This document shows positions 1-8,457 of a DNA stretch of 64,000 nucleotides, piece by piece. This stretch comes from Bacillus sp. 03113. Its GTDB lineage: Bacteria > Bacillota > Bacilli > Bacillales > Cytobacillaceae. The DNA is taken from the NCBI RefSeq assembly GCF_006546985.1, contig NZ_VATK01000008.1, forward strand, positions 145,951 to 209,950, written 5' to 3'. The notes under the pieces were generated by a model that saw only the letters and a program-made list of their open reading frames with translations, had not been told where the DNA came from and searched no databases. The first letter of the stretch is position 1, and every line of letters begins with the position of its first letter. Position numbers and translations under genes: made by a program.

Positions 1-37
1 TATTAATGTTGCGCAGTATGGTCATTTTTCTCAACAT

Positions 38-66
38 AAAAAAATAGACCTCTACTGAGATCTATA
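38..66 (-). terminator. Intrinsic terminator of the polysaccharide operon
   Basis: Read on the minus strand, a 9-bp stem (one G-U pair) with an AGUA loop is followed by seven U residues, directly after the glycoside hydrolase stop codon. It should end the operon that starts near 2.8 kb. Confidence 0.75.
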
Positions 67-67
67 A

Positions 68-1345
68 TTAATCTTTAGTAATATAAATTGGACTAGATGA
101 TATCGTTATCTTACTATTTTTAATTGATCCTATATTTTCTCCATACATAGATATAACTTCACCTTTAATATCATCTGGTATTGTAATTTCGTGAGAATGT
201 TCAGTTGTCCAACTGGCTATTCTTATTTTCCCATCAACATTTTTAAAAACTAGAACATAATCATTGTTATTTCCTGTATAAATCCTTCTATTATATTTAT
301 ATCCATTAAATATTTTATTTAACGCCTTAACACTGTAATAAGAAAGTTTAGGTTTAGTTACATCATTTTCTCTTAATCCAAAGTTATGTTCACCATTATT
401 AGGATTAGTGCCATCATCTTTCCAATCATACCAAATGCTTATCGGTATCTTCTCATAATGATTTATTAAAAACATTCTAGCTGCATATTCAGCTTGCTGT
501 TGGTCTGTTAAATTTAAGCCAGCCCATCCTTTTCCGGTAGAGTAACCCCATTCACCAGAAATTATAGGAACCTTTTTCTTAGTATATTTGGTTATTAATT
601 CTCTTAACGATTGATAATCTTGAATTACTGTTTCTGGATTGTATCCACGATATGGGTGTACAGAAAGAGCATCAATATTATTGATCATGCCTCTTTTTAA
701 TATCTCATTCAACCAATCTAAAGATTGTTTATTTAGTCCAGCCAAAGCCGGCGCAACAATTATACCGCTAGGATCATTCTTTTTAATAACTTTAGACACT
801 TCTTCTACTAGCAAAGCGTATTCATCATAGTTTGGTTTTGGTTCCCAGAAACCTCCATTTGGTTCATTCCATATTTCCCACACTATTCCTTTATTTTTAT
901 ATCTAATTGTAGCCTCCTCAACAAATTTGCAAAAAGCCTTTCTTCCTTTTTCAGTTACTATAGAACTATTAGCTTCGTACAACTTATTACTATAATTCAA
1001 AATATAATAAGGAGTGATACCATTATCAATAAGTGAGTTTGTTAATTGATCATAACCAGTATTTTTAAAATCGAATTTACTTTTATTATTTTCTATTGTT
1101 GACCAAAACATGTCCCTGCGAACATATTTAAATCCTGCATCTTTTAATAAAGTAATATCAATTGGATTTCCTGTAAAATGAATATTAACACCAGTACCGT
1201 TATTAAAAATTTTGTTATTTAATTTATAGTATTTTAACTGGCTACTGCAAAAGAATATCACTAAAAACAATAAATATATTGAGATTGTGATAATTTTTCT
1301 ATTTTTTTTTTCAATTATATCCATAATTTTTTCGCTATTTACCAT
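68..1345 (-). CDS. Membrane-anchored clan-A glycoside hydrolase (GH5/GH39-like)
   Basis: A 425-aa protein with one N-terminal membrane segment at about residues 17-36, so the catalytic part should face outward. WNEP at 159-162 supplies the acid/base Glu161, and ISGEWG supplies the nucleophile Glu265; this Glu pair is typical of (beta/alpha)8 clan GH-A enzymes such as PslG-type biofilm hydrolases. Its start overlaps the stop of the upstream O-antigen-ligase-like gene by 7 bases, so the two are translationally coupled. I infer trimming or release of the polymer made by that partner. The substrate cannot be told from sequence. Confidence 0.8.
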   Translation of the reverse strand: MVNSEKIMDIIEKKNRKIITISIYLLFLVIFFCSSQLKYYKLNNKIFNNGTGVNIHFTGNPIDITLLKDAGFKYVRRDMFWSTIENNKSKFDFKNTGYDQLTNSLIDNGITPYYILNYSNKLYEANSSIVTEKGRKAFCKFVEEATIRYKNKGIVWEIWNEPNGGFWEPKPNYDEYALLVEEVSKVIKKNDPSGIIVAPALAGLNKQSLDWLNEILKRGMINNIDALSVHPYRGYNPETVIQDYQSLRELITKYTKKKVPIISGEWGYSTGKGWAGLNLTDQQQAEYAARMFLINHYEKIPISIWYDWKDDGTNPNNGEHNFGLRENDVTKPKLSYYSVKALNKIFNGYKYNRRIYTGNNNDYVLVFKNVDGKIRIASWTTEHSHEITIPDDIKGEVISMYGENIGSIKNSKITISSSPIYITKD

Positions 1346-2625
1346 GTTATTCTAGGAAAAAATCGTTTCTTTTTAACTACATTTAAGTTCTGTTCTTTTT
1401 CAAATTTAATGTAATGATCACCAATTATCATACACGCAAATACTAAAAGATAAATTTGAATATTTATATTGTAAATTCCAGTTACTAAAAAAGTTGATAA
1501 AAAACTTGTTATCCCCATATTAAAACTATTATGTGATGCTCTAACAATCTTTAAGCAATAATTCCAAATACTCATCATTATAAAAAACCAAAACAATAAC
1601 CCTACTAAACCAATGTGCATTCCAAGAGCTAAATAATTATTATCAAGTATTAAATTATAACTTGAGTTACCGTTTTGATATACTCCAGAACCAAACAAGA
1701 ATGTCCAAACATCTTTAAACCAAACATTTTTTACTGATATCCAGTTTGCTTGTCTAATTAATAAAGTTCTATTATCTACCAATGAACTTGAAAAAAGCAT
1801 TGTTATTTTTGGTGCGAAATAATAAATTGCGTAACCAATTGCTAAATGAATAAAAGGAAGATATTTAACTACTTTAGATTTTTTATTAATTAGCATCACA
1901 GAAAGTATAGTTAACAAAAAACAAATGTAAATATTTCTTGTTAATGTCATATAAGTAGCAGTTGCGAATAAAATAATTACAATGAAATAGAAAAACTTAT
2001 GACCTTTTTCAATTAAAAATTTTGAAAAAACAACAGATAAACATATACATAGAAAAAATCCAAATGATAGACCGGAATCAAATAATGAAAATGCTCGGAA
2101 TGACTGTAAACTACCTGAATCATCCATAATATATTTAAAAGATGAAACATAGAAAGAACCATTCGGTGAACTTGTTGCAAGCAAAGGTTCCTTTAAAACA
2201 TATTGAAAAATCCCTAACACAGATACTGGTACAGCTAGAAATAATAAAACACTGGAAATTTTATTAATAGAAATGCTTTTTTCTAAAAAGAAAAACATTG
2301 GCATGAAGAAAATTAAAGCATAGTATCCGTTATATCCTATTAATATTTCGCTCACAGAATATCCAATGCTTAGTAATCTTATGAAATTCAAAAACAGATA
2401 TAACAAAAAAATCCACCATATTAATATAATTTTAGTTTTGTTCTTATATTGAAAGGAAAAAAATAATGAAAAAAACAGAAATCCAAACATAATAATCTTA
2501 ACAGAAACAGTCGGAATAACTACATCACCGAATAGTGCTATTTGTAATTGTGGAAAAGCCCCGTTAATTAACGAGATTAAAATTAAAATTAAAATTAAAG
2601 AACTTACAACTTTTTTAATGTTCAA
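1339..2625 (-). CDS. O-antigen ligase / Wzy-like polysaccharide polymerase
   Basis: A 428-aa polytopic membrane protein with around ten hydrophobic segments and a long extracytoplasmic loop in the second half (about residues 270-330). This is the layout of the O-antigen ligase/polymerase superfamily, which joins lipid-linked glycans or extends chains. The start is TTG at 2625 behind a GAGGGG Shine-Dalgarno. It lies 17 bases after a 55-aa membrane protein and overlaps a glycoside hydrolase. Primary sequence in this family is poorly conserved, so the call rests on topology and the GH partner. Confidence 0.7.
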   Translation of the reverse strand: MNIKKVVSSLILILILISLINGAFPQLQIALFGDVVIPTVSVKIIMFGFLFFSLFFSFQYKNKTKIILIWWIFLLYLFLNFIRLLSIGYSVSEILIGYNGYYALIFFMPMFFFLEKSISINKISSVLLFLAVPVSVLGIFQYVLKEPLLATSSPNGSFYVSSFKYIMDDSGSLQSFRAFSLFDSGLSFGFFLCICLSVVFSKFLIEKGHKFFYFIVIILFATATYMTLTRNIYICFLLTILSVMLINKKSKVVKYLPFIHLAIGYAIYYFAPKITMLFSSSLVDNRTLLIRQANWISVKNVWFKDVWTFLFGSGVYQNGNSSYNLILDNNYLALGMHIGLVGLLFWFFIMMSIWNYCLKIVRASHNSFNMGITSFLSTFLVTGIYNINIQIYLLVFACMIIGDHYIKFEKEQNLNVVKKKRFFPRITW

Positions 2626-2642
2626 TTTTTTATCCCCCTCAA

Positions 2643-2810
2643 TTAATCCAAAAAATTTATATCTATATAGTTAATGAAGAAAACAAATAAACCAGTCATT
2701 ATTAGCATGAACATCATATATTTCTCGTAAACAAAAAAAGTTAAAATGAAAATAATGGCTGATATACAAAAAAGAATAAGCAAAACATTATAGATTAGTT
2801 GAAAGTCCAT
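2643..2810 (-). CDS. Small two-helix membrane protein (55 aa)
   Basis: Starts MDFQLIYNVL and ends INFLD. A good GGGAGG Shine-Dalgarno sits about 6 bases before the ATG. Almost the whole protein is hydrophobic, with two membrane helices split by a short charged YEKY turn. It is the first gene of the operon holding the O-antigen-ligase-like protein and the glycoside hydrolase. A role as a small partner of the polymerase is inference. I do not recognise a family. Confidence 0.75.
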   Translation of the reverse strand: MDFQLIYNVLLILFCISAIIFILTFFVYEKYMMFMLIMTGLFVFFINYIDINFLD

Positions 2811-2822
2811 AGTATTCCTCCC

Positions 2823-2864
2823 ATGATAAATTAGTTAATATTTACTTATTACCTAATTTATCAT
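2823..2864. repeat. 12-bp perfect inverted repeat before the polysaccharide operon
   Basis: ATGATAAATTAG at 2823-2834 is matched by its reverse complement at 2853-2864, separated by 18 bases. It is AT-rich with no U-tract, so an operator or promoter-associated site fits better than a terminator. Confidence 0.4.
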
Positions 2865-3101
2865 TAAGTAGCCAAAGTAACAAACAAAGATTGAAAATTA
2901 CAATGGTGCCAGACTATGTTATTATCTGTGAAATCGGCATATCCACTTGGTGCTATAGTCCCACTTGTCCCAGCATTTTTCGCAATTTAAACACGATGAT
3001 CATTTGCAAGTATAACATCGTATTGATTATAAGCAGTGTTTTGCACCCAGTGGTTGTTACCCTAAAACCTCTTCTTGTGCATAATTTATAAACTGACTCA
3101 T
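2864..3101 (-). pseudogene. Relic of a phage tail/fibre protein end
   Basis: A frame starts with ATG at 3101 behind AAGGAAGAG and reads MSQFINYAQEEVLG, then hits a stop. In the next frame the text continues NNHWVQNTAYNQYDVILAND and, after one more in-frame stop, AGTSGTIAPS, TDNNIVWHHC and a final stop at 2864. The GTSGT-AP and TDNNIVW pieces resemble repeats seen at the ends of phage fibre and appendage proteins. One frameshift and one internal stop show that it is decayed. It overlaps the out-of-frame tail of the holin gene. Confidence 0.55.
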
Positions 3102-3492
3102 CTTTATAAACTCTTCCTTGTATTGCAAATGTTTTTTCACTTATGCTTGGCACTCCTAATCTCCCATTTTCAGCTATACTAATAAATTCGATAATGATAT
3201 AAGCAACAGTAACGCCATCACCTAAATGTTGTGTACCAAATATTACTTTTTCTAGCAGATAAACAGATCCAACAATAATAAGAATGTGGACCTTCTTCAC
3301 AAAACTTTCTCTTCCCCTTGCGCTGCTTAAAACCTCTTTCTTTGATCCTGCTGTAGTTCCTGATAGGAAGTCAGATGCCATAAGTATAATGAGTGTAGGA
3401 AAAGCCCAACCCATTGCCCCGACTATAAAAGACCAAACAGATCCTACCACAGTTGAAAAAGTTTTTATAAATGCAATAATATTTGTATCCAT
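2953..3492 (-). CDS. Phage holin (phage_holin_4 type) with an aberrant C-terminus
   Basis: Residues 1 to about 115 look like a toxin-secretion/phage-lysis holin: three hydrophobic segments, MASDFLSGTTAG, and the ENGRLGVP ending common to this family. Such holins are usually about 130-145 aa and are followed by an amidase. Here the frame runs on for some 60 unrelated residues across a decayed structural-gene relic. Start: ATG behind GGAGGGATATT. Holins open the membrane for the endolysin, and none is seen nearby. Whether this tailed version still works is unknown. Confidence 0.7.
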   Translation of the reverse strand: MDTNIIAFIKTFSTVVGSVWSFIVGAMGWAFPTLIILMASDFLSGTTAGSKKEVLSSARGRESFVKKVHILIIVGSVYLLEKVIFGTQHLGDGVTVAYIIIEFISIAENGRLGVPSISEKTFAIQGRVYKDESVYKLCTRRGFRVTTTGCKTLLIINTMLYLQMIIVFKLRKMLGQVGL

Positions 3493-3576
3493 AATATCCC
3501 TCCTTATAATTATTCAAGAAAATAATGCGACGAATAATGTTAGATCTCTATGATCATCCCCTTTCAAGTCAAAATA

Positions 3577-3602
3577 AAAAGAGCCCAAAATTGAGCTCTT
3601 TT
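3577..3602 (-). terminator. Intrinsic terminator
   Basis: On the minus strand AAAAGAGC pairs with GCTCTTTT (two more pairs include a G-U) around an A/T loop, followed by TTATTTT. It overlaps the stop of the small membrane protein gene just upstream. Confidence 0.6.
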
Positions 3603-3777
3603 AATGCACTAAAATCATTTGCAGTAACTGTAACATAATTAAATATGCTAATAAAATTCTAATATGGACGTTATAAACAGCCTTGTAATCTTTAAAAATT
3701 AAAAATAATACTAATATTACAAAGCAAAACGCACCTATTAACTCTTGTTGACTTAGCAGTAGATTTAGCATTTTCAT
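3601..3777 (-). CDS. Small phage membrane protein (58 aa), holin-associated
   Basis: Starts MKMLNLLLSQQ, with GGAGGTG placed 7 bases before the ATG. Two hydrophobic helices (about residues 13-30 and 38-56) surround a short charged stretch, FKDYKAVYN. It sits between the fibre genes and the holin, where BhlA/UviB-like accessory holins are often found, but its sequence does not clearly match that family. Confidence 0.65.
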   Translation of the reverse strand: MKMLNLLLSQQELIGAFCFVILVLFLIFKDYKAVYNVHIRILLAYLIMLQLLQMILVH

Positions 3778-3996
3778 TTTTTGACACCTCCTCAACTTTG
3801 ATTTTTTATTTTAGTAGAGTGGGTGTTAATTTATTCAATGAAAGACGCTTTATACTTGTTCAATAGGAATTCCGTTTAATATTACTCTTAAAAGAATTAC
3901 TCACTTATAGCTTTTTGAAAATAAACCATTTAATCTCCTCCTAGCAATTAAAAATATGTTAAAATAATTGAAAATCACATTGAAGGGACAAAAACA

Positions 3997-5025
3997 ATGA
4001 ATAAAAGAGAGCAATGGTTAGATGTAGCAAAAGGTTTGGGTATAATTGCTGTTGTTATGGGACATGCACCAAATAACCCAACTTTGAGTCATTATTTATT
4101 TTGGTTTCACATGCCTCTATTTTTTGCATTATCTGGTTATTTACACAAACAACTAGAAACCCCCCCTCAGATAGCTGACTGGACAAAAAAACGAACCTTC
4201 CAACTTTTAGTCCCCTACATAACATTCGCGTGTTTAATTACAGTAGTTATTTATTCACATCAAATTTTAGAAAGAAAATTTATACTTGTTGATGCAGTGA
4301 AAAATATTTTAGGTTTAGCATATGGTGGAAAATATATGGTTGGTCCTTATGCTGTTTTTTGGTTTATTACGTGCTTATTAGCCACACAAATTTTATTTAC
4401 CCTTATAACATATAAATTCAAATCAGCATCTATACAAATAAGTATTTTAATAGTCTTATTCATTATCGCTCATGTACAAACAACATTCACCAAGATTGAT
4501 AGGATCCCATGGAATATTGATGTTGCGCTTATAGCTATTTTTTATTACGCATTTGGTTACTATTTTAAAAGGTTTAAAGACATCATTCTAAAAAATATCT
4601 TTATTATTTGTTTGGTATTTATTAGTTCATTATCTTTTATAATTTTAGATTCATCAGGGATAATTCAATATACTCTTGATATGAAAAATCATCTATATAC
4701 TAATTTAATTTTTGATATCATAATCCCAATATGCTTTATTTTATCAGTGTTTATACTAAGCAATTTAATAGCCAAAATTAACTTTATTGGAGAAATAGGA
4801 AAGATGTCACTAACTATCATGTATCTCCATTTCCCTTTAAATTTTCTAGTTAAATATTTGTTCGGATGGTATAACTTTTATTCATTTGTGATTATAGGTT
4901 TAATAATACCCATCGCTATTCACTTAATCATTAAAAGGTATAAACTAACAAATTTATTATTTCAAGGGATTTCAATCAAGAAACAGAGACAAGTAAATTT
5001 AGAAATTAAAGGGCTCGCAAAATGA
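3997..5025 (+). CDS. Acyltransferase-3 family membrane O-acetyltransferase
   Basis: A 342-aa polytopic protein beginning KREQWLDVAKGLGIIAVVMG with HAP shortly after; the D-x-A-K-G-x-G-I-x-x-V-x-x-G-H signature and FHMPLFFALSGYL mark the acyltransferase-3 (OafA/fucose O-acetylase-like) family. About ten membrane helices. It acetylates sugars on surface glycans. It is the only large gene on the plus strand at this end of the prophage, has its own Shine-Dalgarno (AAGGGA) and its own terminator, and lies beside fibre genes. That is the layout of a lysogenic-conversion gene changing the host receptor (inference). Confidence 0.85.
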   Translation: MNKREQWLDVAKGLGIIAVVMGHAPNNPTLSHYLFWFHMPLFFALSGYLHKQLETPPQIADWTKKRTFQLLVPYITFACLITVVIYSHQILERKFILVDAVKNILGLAYGGKYMVGPYAVFWFITCLLATQILFTLITYKFKSASIQISILIVLFIIAHVQTTFTKIDRIPWNIDVALIAIFYYAFGYYFKRFKDIILKNIFIICLVFISSLSFIILDSSGIIQYTLDMKNHLYTNLIFDIIIPICFILSVFILSNLIAKINFIGEIGKMSLTIMYLHFPLNFLVKYLFGWYNFYSFVIIGLIIPIAIHLIIKRYKLTNLLFQGISIKKQRQVNLEIKGLAK

Positions 5026-5038
5026 GCCCTCTTTTTTT
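5011..5038 (+). terminator. Terminator of the acyltransferase gene
   Basis: GGGCTC and GAGCCC pair around a short A-rich loop, followed by CTTTTTTT. The hairpin starts inside the last codons of the acyltransferase gene. Confidence 0.85.
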
Positions 5039-5054
5039 AAAGCATTCTATTGTG

Positions 5055-5654
5055 TTATTTACTATAGACAATCAGATCAAGTTGAGATAAATATATATCT
5101 ATTTTTTTATCTACCGTTGAAGGATTTTCCGTGTTTGTACACGTTATTCTTTGTTTATACGCAATGTTCGGATCAGGCAATTTCGGTTTATCAATTTTCC
5201 CCACTAACCTTTCGTTTAAATACCAAGCAGCTCCCTCATTTGGTTTCCAAACAATCTCGAACCATGTTGGCATATTTGAATTCCATGCTGTCACAGGTGT
5301 ATTGCCATTGACAACTCCTGCAATAAGGGTAGCTATTTTTGAATCCCTCGTAAAATATAAACCATTTTGTAAGTTATTGCTGTATAACCCAAGTCTCATG
5401 ATTATTACATCGTGATTCCTTGAAATTAATGTTTTTAATCTTATTTCATCGTATTTATTCGGGACAAAGGCGGGAAAGTTGATGCCAGATACACTACCAT
5501 AAGCCGAACTAGTTAAGTTTAGTGACCCTCCATTTTCTAAGTTTTTTGCACTAACAGCTGCACTTCCTGATATTTCTGTTGTGAAATCAGTTGGTATTGC
5601 AGAACCGTTAAAATCCCATTTTAAATTTCGTTCATACAAACTGAATTTATCCAT
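5055..5654 (-). CDS. Phage tail tip protein with lectin-like beta-sandwich
   Basis: A 199-aa protein of alternating beta-strand character. Aromatic and Asn-rich stretches such as WDFNGSA, GLYFTRDS and TWFEIVWKP resemble concanavalin-like carbohydrate-binding folds. The ATG at 5654 has GGAGG 9 bases before it and overlaps the propeller gene stop by 8 bases. As the last gene of the tail-fibre run it is probably a receptor-binding or fibre-tip protein. The fold assignment is by character only. Confidence 0.55.
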   Translation of the reverse strand: MDKFSLYERNLKWDFNGSAIPTDFTTEISGSAAVSAKNLENGGSLNLTSSAYGSVSGINFPAFVPNKYDEIRLKTLISRNHDVIIMRLGLYSNNLQNGLYFTRDSKIATLIAGVVNGNTPVTAWNSNMPTWFEIVWKPNEGAAWYLNERLVGKIDKPKLPDPNIAYKQRITCTNTENPSTVDKKIDIYLSQLDLIVYSK

Positions 5655-6729
5655 TTAGCGATACCTCCAAATCCATTACCGCAACTCCAATCCTTCTTCT
5701 CAAATCCGTATTATCATAGTCATGGAAGAACATATACAATTTATTGTTATAGGATAAGAAGTTAGGGCTCTCCAATCCACCTGATAAAGCCCATGACGGA
5801 ATTTCCATAATTTTCATAGGAGTAACTTCTCTTTGGTTTAAACTTTCAATTGGAGCAGCATAGATATTTCTGACTGATTGGCCACTTACAAAGAAACACC
5901 ACAATGTTCCCTGTAATTCTAGCAAACAAGGAGAACCGCCTAAAAATCCAACTAGATTAAAACTATCAGTAAAATTTTGGAATTGGTTATCGTACCATAA
6001 TGGATGTGACAAACGATTCCAATTAACACCGTCACTTGATTCTGCATAACCTATATGAGCATGTTGATCAGAACCACTGTTTCTTCCTTGATAAACACCC
6101 ACCCATTTCCCTTTATATCGAATAACACGAAAATAGGTTCTTTCTACCCCATCCCACGTTCCATTCAATGGGCAAGGAATCACTTCAATAGGATTTGAGA
6201 AGGTTAATCCATCTACACTTTCAGCCCGCCAAGTCGATTGTCTAGCTGGCGAACCATATAACCGATGAAAATACAGATAAAATTTATTTGTTAATTCATC
6301 AAACACAATGCAAGGAGAGCTAATGTGACCTGAAACTCCACCCATTTGCGTATCAAAAAAAGTGTCATTAATTAGTGGCGTGTCGATATCAGGATAAAAT
6401 GCCCATGGTCCCGATGGATCTGGTGCAGTTGATAACCTTATTCCTCCGCCATCATGACCAGCCCAATACATATAAAATTTATCTAATGGGTTTTCTACTT
6501 TGTTGTCCATTCTAATAACTGATGCATAACTCGCTTGATTCTCTGTGCTTTCAGGAGGTTCAAACAAATATCCTCCTGAATCAACAAAATTAAAAGGCTT
6601 TGTATTTAATTGAATTGAATAATTAATTGCGCCATTTAGTGTGTTATCTAAGGCAGCTTGTGCATTATCTAACGCAGTTTGTGCTTTAATTAGTGCTTCT
6701 TTTGCTTTAATATACGAAATAACATCCAT
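5647..6729 (-). CDS. Tail protein with GH43-like five-bladed beta-propeller
   Basis: About 360 aa. Residues 8-40 form a short heptad-like helix (ALIKAQTALDNAQAALDN) that probably trimerises onto the fibre. The rest repeats propeller-type strands: KFYMYWAGHDGGG, KFYLYFHRLYGS, KWVGVYQGRN, LWCFFVSGQS and KLYMFFHDYDN. This pattern fits GH43/GH32-type propellers, used by some phages to bind or cut surface glycans. I start at ATG 6729 (MDVISYIKAK), which overlaps the previous stop as TAATG and has AGGATGG upstream. Catalytic acids are not assigned, so enzymatic activity is unproven. Confidence 0.65.
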   Translation of the reverse strand: MDVISYIKAKEALIKAQTALDNAQAALDNTLNGAINYSIQLNTKPFNFVDSGGYLFEPPESTENQASYASVIRMDNKVENPLDKFYMYWAGHDGGGIRLSTAPDPSGPWAFYPDIDTPLINDTFFDTQMGGVSGHISSPCIVFDELTNKFYLYFHRLYGSPARQSTWRAESVDGLTFSNPIEVIPCPLNGTWDGVERTYFRVIRYKGKWVGVYQGRNSGSDQHAHIGYAESSDGVNWNRLSHPLWYDNQFQNFTDSFNLVGFLGGSPCLLELQGTLWCFFVSGQSVRNIYAAPIESLNQREVTPMKIMEIPSWALSGGLESPNFLSYNNKLYMFFHDYDNTDLRRRIGVAVMDLEVSLNG

Positions 6730-7838
6730 TATATTTTTACCCATCCTGTTCCATCACACATATAGCAATCCGTAGTATCTATTTCAAAGTACGTTGATCC
6801 AATTGGTATACCCATTGCAATGATATTTGGTTTTGTATCTGTTGATTTTCCAAAATATTCTTTTGCTGTTCTTGAGCCTTTTAAACGACCTGTGATAGTT
6901 GCGACATTAAATGTCATAGAAGTAGTTGATGTATTTTTTAATATAACATTTGTTGCATATCCTTTTAGATCGTACCATTCTGTGTAGGAATAAGGAGTAT
7001 TAGGAGAAATTTTTTCAAGCAGTACAGAGTTTGCGGTAAACCGTTTATCGCCAGCCGTTCCCAAACTTGAATAATAGTGAGCTTTTAATTCTAAACCAAC
7101 GATATTTGCATAATTTAACGCATTTAAACCAACCGAAAACTCCTGACATTCTTCGGAATACACTGTCCCTAACGTAATTTCACTTCCGGGCGGAACAACA
7201 ACATTTGTAAAATTTTGTGAAGATCCTATTTTGGCTTTTACGTCAATTACACCCGTTTGCAATTCCGTTTTAACTGCTTGCACCTCAGATTTTAGTGAAG
7301 ATACTTCTGCTTTAACATTATCATCATTAACTTGTATGACCTCTCCTTTGTCCCCTTTTTGTCTAGATGTTAATGTGATAACACTAAATGTTAAGTCAGT
7401 AGACAATGTATTTTTCAATAATACCGTCATCCCATATGCTTTGATATTGTGCCATTTCGATAAATAATAAGGCGAATTTGGAGAAATACTTTCTAAAAGT
7501 GAAGAATTAGCAGTGTATCTTAAAGAGCCAGTTTCGCCTGTTTTGGAAAAATAATGTGCTCTTAACTCTAAACCGTTTATGTTTGGATAACCAAATGAGC
7601 TCAAAGCAACCATAAATTCATGATGGTTATCTGTGTATACTCTATCCAGAACGACCTCACTGTTTGCAGGTACAACGAAATTTGTAAAGTCTTTAGATGT
7701 GCCAATTTCTTGAACAATACTCCCCGTTAGCTTCACAGCAGCTGGGTTAGTATCCGTCATAATTGGGTTACCAGATTCATCAACATTTTTTACTTTTAAG
7801 AATTTATTTATAATATGTGTTACATTAAGAAGCCCCAA
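6729..7838 (-). CDS. Phage tail fibre protein with internal duplication
   Basis: 369 aa from a TTG start behind AGGAGGG. Two copies of a roughly 130-residue module follow each other. The first opens with IGTSKDFTNFVVP, the second with IGSSQNFTNVVVP. Both contain GLEL-AHY, LE-ISPN-PY and a final LT-R or IT-R-KG block. A short KGDKGE collagen-like linker and a coiled stretch (VKAEVSSLKSEVQAVKTEL) separate them. The C-terminus (YFEIDTTDCYMCDGTGWVKI) is a small tip motif common on Firmicute phage fibres. Probable baseplate-distal fibre. Confidence 0.7.
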   Translation of the reverse strand: MGLLNVTHIINKFLKVKNVDESGNPIMTDTNPAAVKLTGSIVQEIGTSKDFTNFVVPANSEVVLDRVYTDNHHEFMVALSSFGYPNINGLELRAHYFSKTGETGSLRYTANSSLLESISPNSPYYLSKWHNIKAYGMTVLLKNTLSTDLTFSVITLTSRQKGDKGEVIQVNDDNVKAEVSSLKSEVQAVKTELQTGVIDVKAKIGSSQNFTNVVVPPGSEITLGTVYSEECQEFSVGLNALNYANIVGLELKAHYYSSLGTAGDKRFTANSVLLEKISPNTPYSYTEWYDLKGYATNVILKNTSTTSMTFNVATITGRLKGSRTAKEYFGKSTDTKPNIIAMGIPIGSTYFEIDTTDCYMCDGTGWVKI

Positions 7839-7849
7839 TTTAAACCCTC

Positions 7850-8212
7850 CTAAGCTAGCGTTTTAGATACGCCTGTTACTTCTCCGCTTGAATACTGCAA
7901 AGTGTAGGTGACTGTTTTCCCACCAGCTGACTCAGAAACAGATTGTACCTGACCTTGTTCGTCATAATTAATAGTTGTAGTCTTTATAACATTTGATCCG
8001 TCTTTTTCTTCAATTGTTGTTAAAAGACCATTTGAAAATATTAGATTTGTATTTCTTGAGTCAATTTCTAATAATGCAGCCATTTGTTCAAAGACTGCAG
8101 AATTAGAAGTTCCAACGATTTTATCGATATCATCACTAATATCTTGGAAATTTTCATTCGAATCATTTCGAAAATCCCGATCAAAAGGCACCCCTAAATT
8201 TTTATATCTCAA
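7850..8212 (-). CDS. Phage tail/baseplate accessory protein (120 aa)
   Basis: TTG start behind GGAGGTATGAAGA. An N-terminal helical part (NLGVPFDRDFRNDSNENFQDI) is followed by a beta-hairpin repeat region (TTINYDEQGQVQSVSESAGG). The opening segment resembles small proteins between Tal and the fibre in Bacillus phages, probably a connector for the fibre. Function is inferred from position. Confidence 0.6.
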   Translation of the reverse strand: MRYKNLGVPFDRDFRNDSNENFQDISDDIDKIVGTSNSAVFEQMAALLEIDSRNTNLIFSNGLLTTIEEKDGSNVIKTTTINYDEQGQVQSVSESAGGKTVTYTLQYSSGEVTGVSKTLA

Positions 8213-8215
8213 TCT

Positions 8216-8455
8216 TCATACCTCCATTTTTCGCAAGAAAAAAGACAAGTCCATGACTTGTCTTTTCTCACCTATTTGAATTTGATTATCTATGATTCGA
8301 TATTGAGGCAATTCTTGTTTAACTGTTTCTAAATCTTTTTCTGATATAAAAAAGAAGTGGTCAAACTGTTGAAGTGGAATCACTCTTTCACCTACTAAAC
8401 TGTCAATTATTTTGCCTTCCATGTCAGTGTTGCAAAATAATAAGACTCCTCCCAT
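8216..8455 (-). CDS. Small phage tail-region protein (79 aa)
   Basis: Begins MGGVLLFCNTD with AAGGAGGGG upstream. It is a single compact alpha/beta protein of unknown family between Tal and the fibre genes. Its last codons (RQVMDLS) are encoded by a perfect 11-bp hairpin that also reads as an intrinsic terminator, so part of the transcription into the fibre genes may stop here. Confidence 0.6.
   Translation of the reverse strand: MGGVLLFCNTDMEGKIIDSLVGERVIPLQQFDHFFFISEKDLETVKQELPQYRIIDNQIQIGEKRQVMDLSFFLRKMEV
8235..8266 (-). terminator. Terminator-like hairpin inside a coding region
   Basis: AAAGACAAGTC and its exact reverse complement are separated by three bases and followed on the minus strand by TTTTTTC. 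It lies within the last 17 codons of the 79-aa tail-region gene and could lower expression of the fibre genes relative to the tail core. Confidence 0.55.
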
Positions 8456-8457
8456 TT

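Noticed and set aside
2891..3091. Plus-strand frame opposite the holin end
   Set aside because: No ribosome site, and the minus strand shows real phage protein text there.
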